17,125 nucleotides of DNA, from the NCBI GenBank assembly GCA_018610125.1, contig JAHEOI010000093.1, forward strand, positions 1 to 17,125, in the 5' to 3' direction. The notes under the pieces are model-generated. The model saw only the letters and a list, made by a program, of their open reading frames with translations. It was not told the DNA's origin and made no database searches. Of the stretch, positions 6,770-12,542 are shown piece by piece; within the stretch, counting starts at the first letter, position 1, and the number at the start of each line of letters is the position of its first letter. Source of the DNA: Verrucomicrobiota bacterium (GTDB taxonomy: Bacteria; Verrucomicrobiota; Verrucomicrobiia; Limisphaerales; JAHEOI01). Made by a program: the position numbers and the translations under genes.

Positions 6770-8038
6770 ATGAAGGTAAAGCACGTAACGGAGTTAAATA
6801 AGATCGATAAGAATATCAAACCGCGGGTCGAAAAGGCGTTGGAAGAAAGCGGCGGACTGTTGCGATTGGCACCATGCTGGGTGCCTCGCTCATTCCTCCA
6901 TCCCGGCAAGCGGCTCAAGCTTCATCCAGACGACTTGTATGCCTACGGACTTAATCGAGGAGGGATCGACGAGCGCTGGTTCGCATCGACGACACCGGCG
7001 GCCAATGAAGGTCGAACACCGGACGAAGGACTAAGCTATGTCGTAACGGGCGGTGAGCGCTTTACCCTCGCCGATGCGGTCGAGGAATTGGGGTCTGAAA
7101 TTATCGGAGAGTACATTTGGAGCACCTATCGCCGGTGGCCTGTGTATTCCAAGTTTTTCGATAACATGGGGCCGATTCCCCATCATATGCACCAATCCCA
7201 GGAGCAGGCGGAGCTTGTCGGTCAGGAAGGCAAGCCGGAAGCGTATTATTTCCCGCCACAGCAAAACAATGTCGGGAACAACTTCCCCTATACCTTTATG
7301 GGCCTGGAGCCGGGCACATCCAAAGCCGAGGTGCGCCGCTGTCTTGAAAATTGGAATAAAGGAGACAACGGGATCCTCGACCTCTCGCGCGCTTATCGTC
7401 TTCAGCCCGGCACAGGGTGGCTGATTCCCCCGAGGATCCTCCATGCCCCGGGCTCACTCTGCACCTTTGAGCCGCAATGGGGATCCGACGTGTTCGGGAT
7501 GTACCAATCGTTGGTCGAGGGACGCGAGGTGCCATGGTCATTGCTCGTCAAGGATGTCCCGAAAGAAAGGCATAACGACCTCGATTACATTGTCGATCAG
7601 CTCGACTGGGAAGGGAATCTCGATGACCACTTCAAGGAAAATCACTACATGGAACCGGTCCCCGTGGCCGATACCCAAAAAGACGGTTATGTCGACCGAT
7701 GGGTGGTTTACGGCAAAGTCGGCGGCAAACAGCTCTTCACAGCAAAGGAGCTGACGGTCGAGCCGGGAGTCAAGTGCACCGTTAAAGATGGTGGGGCTTA
7801 CGGCATGATCACGGTTCAAGGGAACGGTCGGATGAATAACCTCACCTTGTCCTGCCCGAAGCTCATCCGTTTTCATGATCTCACCCAGGATGAGGTGTTT
7901 TGCACGGAAAAGGCAGCGAAAGAAGGGGTGACGTTTGAAAACACCTCGGACGTCGAACCGCTGGTCGTGCTGCGCTATTTCGGCCCCGAGGCCAACCCCG
8001 ACGCTCCCGCGATGGGTGCCCACAAAAAGAGCGCGTGA
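6770..8038 (+). CDS. Cupin-fold protein resembling class I mannose-6-phosphate isomerase
   Basis: A 422-residue cytoplasmic protein (no signal peptide). HHMHQ (138-142), KPEAYYF (Glu157) and VLHAPGS-like ILHAPGS (His225) are spaced as the metal ligands of class I phosphomannose isomerases (Gln/His, Glu in KPE, His). The surrounding DNGILDLSRAYRLQPGTGWLIPP also fits a cupin barrel, with a second beta-rich half (TVEPGVKCTVKDGGAYGMITVQG). The true substrate is unknown; this could be a sugar isomerase or another metal-dependent cupin. ATG 6770 has GGAA 8 bases upstream; ATG 6737, overlapping the previous stop, would add 11 residues. It is followed by a terminator at 8118-8138. Confidence 0.75.
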   Translation: MKVKHVTELNKIDKNIKPRVEKALEESGGLLRLAPCWVPRSFLHPGKRLKLHPDDLYAYGLNRGGIDERWFASTTPAANEGRTPDEGLSYVVTGGERFTLADAVEELGSEIIGEYIWSTYRRWPVYSKFFDNMGPIPHHMHQSQEQAELVGQEGKPEAYYFPPQQNNVGNNFPYTFMGLEPGTSKAEVRRCLENWNKGDNGILDLSRAYRLQPGTGWLIPPRILHAPGSLCTFEPQWGSDVFGMYQSLVEGREVPWSLLVKDVPKERHNDLDYIVDQLDWEGNLDDHFKENHYMEPVPVADTQKDGYVDRWVVYGKVGGKQLFTAKELTVEPGVKCTVKDGGAYGMITVQGNGRMNNLTLSCPKLIRFHDLTQDEVFCTEKAAKEGVTFENTSDVEPLVVLRYFGPEANPDAPAMGAHKKSA

Positions 8039-8117
8039 TGGCTGAAGAAAAAGCTGAAACGCTGAAATACGGCCGGTGGCACATTGAAAAGAATAGGAGC
8101 CGCAAAAAAGCGGGCGG

Positions 8118-8138
8118 AACCCTTATTCGGGGTTTTTT
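8118..8138 (+). terminator. Probable rho-independent terminator of the cupin gene
   Basis: AACCC (8118-8122), loop, GGGTT (8130-8134) and a run of six T (8133-8138), 80 bases after the cupin stop. The stem is short (5 base pairs, extendable by G-T pairs), but the T-run is clear. Confidence 0.6.
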
Positions 8139-8153
8139 GGTCCTATTGTTGGG

Positions 8154-8179
8154 GTAGGGACGGCACTCCGCTGCCGTCC
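8154..8179 (+). repeat. REP-like element with GTAG head, second copy of the ACTCCGCT-loop family
   Basis: GTAG (8154-8157), stem GGACGGC, loop ACTCCGCT (8165-8172), stem GCCGTCC (8173-8179), then GCTC. Head, loop and tail are the same as at 5204-5229. Stem positions 3 and 5 differ from that copy, and their partners change to keep pairing. Confidence 0.7.
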
Positions 8180-8185
8180 GCTCCT

Positions 8186-8213
8186 GGACGTCGGGAACGG
8201 CGTGCCTATCAGC
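8186..8213 (-). repeat. TGATAGG-headed hairpin repeat, copy B3
   Basis: Plus strand: ACGTCG (8188-8193), loop GGAA, CGGCGT (8198-8203), then GCCTATCAG. Six pairs (one G-T), the same loop and head as B2, and one fully compensated pair relative to it. It sits just 6 bases after the REP at 8154-8179, so the two repeat types form a composite unit. Confidence 0.6.
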
Positions 8214-8457
8214 CTCGGGAGAATGTCCCATAAGCCTGCACACCTCCGGGTTGAGCCCTAGGCTACATTGAATCGCCCCGTTGGGGCATTGTTCGAGAAC
8301 GCCCAAGGTGCGGGTCAACATAGCGCAACAGGGTTCCACCCTGGGAACCGAAACGCAGACGAGCTCAAGCCCTGTAAGGGCGAGTCAGAGATGAGCATTT
8401 TCCGAATGGTATTAAGCCTAGCCATGCCTTGGCGGGGCTGACGCAAGGTCCCGCTAC
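8214..8457. repeat. Non-coding island of short palindromes between convergent genes
   Basis: No gene is supported here. A series of compact hairpins is visible: AGCC/GGCT at 8254-8264; GCCCC/GGGGC at 8275-8287; CAGGGT/ACCCTG at 8329-8343, which overlaps the competing GGTTCC/GGAACC at 8332-8349; and GCCCT/AGGGC at 8369-8381. At the right edge GCGGG (8432-8436) can pair with CCCGC (8450-8454), and on the minus strand this begins with GTAG (8454-8457), so it may be a degenerate REP. Such clustered palindromes are typical of multi-copy intergenic repeats in this group of bacteria, but copy number cannot be judged from one window. Confidence 0.45.
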
Positions 8458-8789
8458 CGGATTTGTTTCTTAAGCCAAAGGAGGGCTTCCTTGAGCCATG
8501 CAAAGTCGACCACATGATTGAAGAACAGATAGAGGAAAACCAGCAGCGCGCCATGAACAATGGCCCAATTGTAGTAGAGCTGCTCGAAACGGCGCTTGCG
8601 CGTCAGGAAAAATGCCGCGGCCAGATTCGCGGCGATGGCCACTCCGAATCCCCACAGGGTAAGCTGTTGGAAAATCTTCATCGCCGTAACCTGTAGCCCA
8701 CCGATCCGCATGCTGGTCACCGTCGGAAAGCCCACGAGGATGATGACCAAAACGGCCCAGTTCACTAGGTGGATCATTAGCTGCGACAT
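8454..8789 (-). CDS. Small integral membrane protein of unknown function
   Basis: A 111-residue protein with three predicted membrane helices (about residues 5-25, 42-62 and 72-92) and a positively charged loop RKRR at 64-67 between the second and third. I do not recognise a family. The ATG at 8789 has no clear ribosome binding site. The gene is divergent from the HAD phosphatase gene, with 40 bases between starts. Its TAG stop falls inside the GTAG of a possible degenerate REP, so its last codons may have been set by a repeat insertion. The helix pattern and hydrophobic codon use make it a credible gene. Confidence 0.65.
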   Translation of the reverse strand: MSQLMIHLVNWAVLVIILVGFPTVTSMRIGGLQVTAMKIFQQLTLWGFGVAIAANLAAAFFLTRKRRFEQLYYNWAIVHGALLVFLYLFFNHVVDFAWLKEALLWLKKQIR

Positions 8790-8829
8790 AGCGTAATTTC
8801 AGTTATCTGCTATTGTTACAACGTTATAC

Positions 8830-9582
8830 ATGGAACGCAACGATGATAAATGTGGGGTCGCCGAAAGGGGTGATCCGCGGCAAAAGGTGACCCAAGCGGC
8901 ATCGAGGGTCAGAGTGGTTTTATTTGATATCGACGGAACACTCATCCAGAGCGGCGGGGCTGGAATGAAGGCCTTTGAGCGAACTGCGAGCAGTGCGTTC
9001 AATGCCCCGAACGGCACCAAGACATTGCAGTTTGCCGGCAGAACCGATCGCTCAATCGTTCGCGGTTTCTTCGAAGCCAATCGGATCCAGCCGCATGCGG
9101 CCAATTTTCAGCGCTTCTTCGATCACTATGTGTTTTGGCTGGATCACCTTTTGCCTCGGCTCTCGGGCCGTCGCGTGCCCGGGATCACCCGGCTTATGAC
9201 CAACCTCCGGGCTCTCTCCGAGCCCCCGCTGTTGGGGCTATTGACCGGCAACATCCGACTCGGCGCCGAAATCAAGCTGCGCCACTTCGGCCTCTGGGAG
9301 CCATTCCAGCTCGGCGCTTTCGGCGATAACCACGAAGATCGGGATACGCTGGCTGAAATCGCCTATCAACGAAGCTGTGAGCGATTGAACCGCCAACTCC
9401 ACGGTAATGAAATCCTGGTGATCGGCGATACGCTCTTGGACATACAATGTGCCCGTAAGATCGAGGCCCGGGTTTTGGCGATTGCGTCCGGGGCTTTCTC
9501 CCTGGAGCAGTTGCGCGCGGCAAACCCGGATTGGGCTGTGGAAGACCCGGGCCACCTATGGGTGAATGAGCTTTGTCAGTGA
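8830..9582 (+). CDS. HAD-superfamily phosphatase (phosphoglycolate-phosphatase-like)
   Basis: A 250-residue haloacid dehalogenase-fold hydrolase. Motif I is FDIDGT (Asp33 nucleophile, Asp35 acid/base), motif II is LLTGN, motif III is a Lys in the EIKLRHFGLW region and motif IV is GDTLLD (Mg-binding acidic pair). An alpha-helical cap lies between motifs I and II, as in subclass C1 enzymes of the Gph type. The substrate is unknown. A TTATAC sequence touches the ATG at 8830; if it is the -10 element, translation would begin at a downstream GTG (8857 or 8887) instead. The gene ends 12 bases before the dehydrogenase fusion and is probably co-transcribed with it. Confidence 0.85.
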   Translation: MERNDDKCGVAERGDPRQKVTQAASRVRVVLFDIDGTLIQSGGAGMKAFERTASSAFNAPNGTKTLQFAGRTDRSIVRGFFEANRIQPHAANFQRFFDHYVFWLDHLLPRLSGRRVPGITRLMTNLRALSEPPLLGLLTGNIRLGAEIKLRHFGLWEPFQLGAFGDNHEDRDTLAEIAYQRSCERLNRQLHGNEILVIGDTLLDIQCARKIEARVLAIASGAFSLEQLRAANPDWAVEDPGHLWVNELCQ

Positions 9583-9594
9583 GCCGCCGAATCC

Positions 9595-11634
9595 ATGGCA
9601 AGCAATGAGCCGAACCGACACGAGCTTGATGTCGCCATTCTGGGCGGGGGATTTGCCGGCGCCTACTGCGCCAAGACGTTGACACGCAGACTCGGACGGA
9701 GCACTTCGATTCGAGTCGGGCTTATCTCCCAAAACAATTACATGGTGTTTCAGCCTATGCTGCCGGAGGTGGCGGGCGGCTCGATATCGCCTTTCCACGT
9801 CGTCAATCCGTTGAGGCTGCTTTGCCGGCGAGCCCAAATTTTCAATGGACAAGTCGAGTCGATCGACTGGCCCCACCGAAAGCTCACCCTCAATGCGGGC
9901 GCCTTCTCCGGCGATGTGGCAATCCATTTCCGCCATCTGGTGCTGGCACTGGGAGCCTCGATCGACCTGAGTCGCATCCCCGGGATGTCGGAACATGCCC
10001 TGTTGATGCAGAATGTCGGAGATGCCATGCGACTTCGACGGACTTTGATCAGTCGCATGGAGGAAGCCAATCTCGAAATGCGACCGGAGCTAAAGCGACG
10101 ATTGCTTACGGTCGTGGTGGTGGGAGGAGGGTATTCCGGTGTCGAAACCGCCGGTCATATTTTGGATCTCTTTCGCTCCATCCACTCCTTTTATTCGGCG
10201 ATTGACTATGAAGACATTCGAGTCTTTCTCATCCACAGTCGCGATCATTTGCTGTCGACGCTGAGTGAAAATCTGGGGCGCTATTCCGAGCGCAAGCTTG
10301 GTGATCGCGGGTTAAAGGTTATTCTCAATCAACGTGTCAAAGCTGTCACCGCCAAACGGGTCTACCTCCAAGACGACTCCACAATCGATTGCGACACCGT
10401 GATTTCGACCATCGGGAATGCCCCCCACCCCCTTGTGAGGCAGTTATGCGAGGATAACGACCTGGCAACCGAGGACGGGCGAGTCGTCACAAGCTCGAAG
10501 TGTCGTGTCCAAGGCCAAACCGAGCTATGGGCTGCGGGCGATTGCGCCAGCATCCCTTACGTGAAAGGCGGGACGTGCCCCGCCACGGCCCAATTCGCCT
10601 TCCGTCAAGGCATTCTCGCCGGAGAAAACCTGCACCGGCATCTTAATGGAAAGCCATTGCAGCCGTTCACCTTCAAGGAACAGGGCGAGCTCGCCTCGCT
10701 CGGCCACCATACCGCGGTCGCGGACATTTTCGGTTTCAAATTCTCCGGGTTTCTCGCGTGGTGGCTCTGGCGAACGATCTATCTCCTAAAGCTGCCGCGG
10801 TTCGATCGCAAATTTCGCGTTGTGATCGACTGGACCCTTGACCTGTTTTTTCCGCGCGACATTAATTTGCTCAATCCGCGCTACAGCACGCTCCTGGGAG
10901 AGCTCTACCTGGAGCCGGGCGATTATCTCTATCATGAAAGCGATCCGGCTTTCTCCTTTTATATTGTCAAGCAGGGTGCCATCGAATTACTCGATCAACA
11001 GGGGGTGATCGACACGATCCACGAGGGAGAATATTTTGGCGAGCGCGCTCTTCTGGAGAAGGATTCGCGTGCCTTTGATGCACGGGCCGCTTCGGCATCG
11101 ACTTTGATAGCCCTTCCGGCGGGCATTTTTCACCAGATCGTGCGCGGAGCCGGCTCGCTTGCCCGACTGCTCAAGAAATCCGCCGCCAAGCATCAGTCCC
11201 GTGAAGTGCTTCAGACACTCTTGAATAAAATGCCCGCAGCCGCTCGCACTCAGTACGCCCGGGATCTTATGAAAACTTCCATCTTCACGCTGACCCTTGA
11301 TATGACCTGTGCCGAAATCATACGCGTCTTAAAGACGCAGCCTCACGGGTCGTATCCGGTGGTCGATTCGCAAAGCATCATCCAAGGACTGCTCAATCGC
11401 GATGATTTTTATGACATCCTCAAGAGCCGACCGGAAGCGTTGGACATCCCGGTTCGCAAGCTCCCGTTGGCATCCCCGGTGACCGTGACCGAAGATCTCC
11501 CGGGCGAGGAAGTGATGCGTCGATTGATCCGATCCGGTAAGCACAAAGCACTGGTCGCCGATCAAAACGGAAAACTGAAAGGCGTGATTACCGTTGTCGA
11601 TCTCATGCCGGCAACCGACCTCCCATCCGAATGA
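9595..11634 (+). CDS. NDH-2-like NADH dehydrogenase fused to cNMP-binding and CBS domains
   Basis: A 679-residue three-part protein. Residues 1 to about 425 are a type II NADH:quinone oxidoreductase: FAD Rossmann loop GGGFAG (17-22), NADH loop GGGYSG (177-182), flavin-contacting AAGDC (313-317), and the quinone-site AQxAxxQ motif (332-338). These are followed by an amphipathic aromatic stretch (FSGFLAWWLWRTIYLLKLP) that anchors such enzymes to the membrane. Residues about 435-545 are a cyclic-nucleotide-binding domain (EPGDYLYHE, FYIVKQGAIEL, phosphate-cassette-like FGERALL at 481-487 and a later RAA). Residues about 560-679 are a CBS pair. NADH oxidation without proton pumping is expected, with activity perhaps set by cNMP and adenylates; the regulation is inference. 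No ribosome binding site is apparent at the ATG. Confidence 0.88.
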   Translation: MASNEPNRHELDVAILGGGFAGAYCAKTLTRRLGRSTSIRVGLISQNNYMVFQPMLPEVAGGSISPFHVVNPLRLLCRRAQIFNGQVESIDWPHRKLTLNAGAFSGDVAIHFRHLVLALGASIDLSRIPGMSEHALLMQNVGDAMRLRRTLISRMEEANLEMRPELKRRLLTVVVVGGGYSGVETAGHILDLFRSIHSFYSAIDYEDIRVFLIHSRDHLLSTLSENLGRYSERKLGDRGLKVILNQRVKAVTAKRVYLQDDSTIDCDTVISTIGNAPHPLVRQLCEDNDLATEDGRVVTSSKCRVQGQTELWAAGDCASIPYVKGGTCPATAQFAFRQGILAGENLHRHLNGKPLQPFTFKEQGELASLGHHTAVADIFGFKFSGFLAWWLWRTIYLLKLPRFDRKFRVVIDWTLDLFFPRDINLLNPRYSTLLGELYLEPGDYLYHESDPAFSFYIVKQGAIELLDQQGVIDTIHEGEYFGERALLEKDSRAFDARAASASTLIALPAGIFHQIVRGAGSLARLLKKSAAKHQSREVLQTLLNKMPAAARTQYARDLMKTSIFTLTLDMTCAEIIRVLKTQPHGSYPVVDSQSIIQGLLNRDDFYDILKSRPEALDIPVRKLPLASPVTVTEDLPGEEVMRRLIRSGKHKALVADQNGKLKGVITVVDLMPATDLPSE

Positions 11635-11637
11635 CGG

Positions 11638-12414
11638 TCAATCCCACACTCCAAAGCCTCGCAACTGTTTTGTGACCGTTTCGTGCCACGCGCGGTTGGC
11701 GGCAGGGTTTGATGGACTCGGATGCAGGATGCGTCCAATCTGAAGATCCCAATCTTTCAGCACCTCACGGGCCCGCCTTTCGGCAAAGGCGCCGATCCCG
11801 ATCAGCCAATCCGGCTGCAACAGCTCGATCAGGCTCCGAAGATGGGTGTCGCACGCTGCAAAAAGGGGCCGCAGCTCTTCCGATGCCAGCTTGTCCGGCG
11901 TTCGATTGCGACCGCTCTCTTCGAAAAAAGCCAAGGGACAATAATTCGCAACAAAGTAATCTTTAAAGAATGTTTTGGCTTGAGGGAAACGCTGTGCGAA
12001 CAATCCCCACCAGAGCCGTAAGCCGCTGACCTCCGAGCGCCGGCACCGCAGTCCTTCGACCGGACGCTTGGGATGCTCCACCTCCGGCTTTGCGATGACT
12101 CCGTCCAACTCCAGCCAATCGCGAACGGCCGAGACCTCACCGAAAGGGATTCCGGTCTGTGCCATCCCGAAAGGACCCGGGTTCATGCCCAAAAACACCA
12201 CCTTTTTGCGACCGGCCCCATAACGCCGCAAGTATTCCTCATGCGGCTCCCAGGCGTATTCCAAAGGGCGGTAAACATGGGTAACAGGGTGACCAAACCC
12301 CAAAGATCGGGTCGCGTTGCGAAGCTCCTTGGCCGCACCGACAAGGGCGTCTTCAACTCCGACCGCTGATCCGTCCGATCCCGATTTCGACCTTGTTTGG
12401 CGCTTCCCTTTCAT
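11638..12414 (-). CDS. SMUG1-family uracil-DNA glycosylase
   Basis: A 258-residue base-excision repair enzyme that removes uracil (and some oxidised pyrimidines) from DNA. GMNPGPFGM (76-84; Asn78 corresponds to catalytic Asn85 of human SMUG1), EHPKRPVEGLRCRRSEVSG, NYCPLAFFE, GRNRTP and HPSPSNPAANRAW (His231) match the SMUG1 family along its length. SMUG1 is best known from animals, with scattered bacterial homologues. ATG 12414 is chosen over a TTG at 12471 because the added residues look like non-coding sequence. The gene converges on the dehydrogenase fusion with only 3 bases between stops, and diverges from the haem protein. Confidence 0.93.
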   Translation of the reverse strand: MKGKRQTRSKSGSDGSAVGVEDALVGAAKELRNATRSLGFGHPVTHVYRPLEYAWEPHEEYLRRYGAGRKKVVFLGMNPGPFGMAQTGIPFGEVSAVRDWLELDGVIAKPEVEHPKRPVEGLRCRRSEVSGLRLWWGLFAQRFPQAKTFFKDYFVANYCPLAFFEESGRNRTPDKLASEELRPLFAACDTHLRSLIELLQPDWLIGIGAFAERRAREVLKDWDLQIGRILHPSPSNPAANRAWHETVTKQLRGFGVWD

Positions 12415-12502
12415 TCGACCCGGCGACGGTAACCGTGCCCGCCTGGACGCCGCAAGCGGTATTCGAAGCAAGAATTGCTGGCAAGGACTTGACTCGAAAG
12501 CC

Positions 12503-12519
12503 GGATTTCCTTGAAATCC
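12503..12519. promoter_or_regulatory. 17-bp perfect inverted repeat, candidate operator
   Basis: GGATTTC, CTT, GAAATCC: seven perfect pairs located 24 bases before the ATG of the haem protein, in the 128-base divergent space shared with the glycosylase. A TTGACT (12489-12494) and TGAAAT (12512-12517) pair with a 17-base spacer could be a plus-strand promoter whose -10 lies inside the repeat. It could also be an RNA hairpin. Pattern only. Confidence 0.3.
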
Positions 12520-12542
12520 AAAGAATCCAATAAAGCGAGCCT

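Noticed and set aside
8038..8157. A 39-codon open frame starting TGATG at the cupin stop
   Set aside because: It spans the terminator hairpin and ends exactly at the GTAG of a repeat. Its start lies in a run of GCTGAA-like units that looks like simple-sequence filler. No homology is apparent, so it is probably not a gene, although coupling by TGATG cannot be excluded.
8214..8457. Possible CRISPR-like array because of evenly scattered palindromes
   Set aside because: The hairpins differ in sequence and spacing, there is no identical direct repeat with regular spacers, and no cas gene is present.
8811..8829. AACGTT-centred imperfect palindrome before the HAD gene
   Set aside because: Only the central six bases and a few flanking bases are symmetric, which is too little for an operator call.
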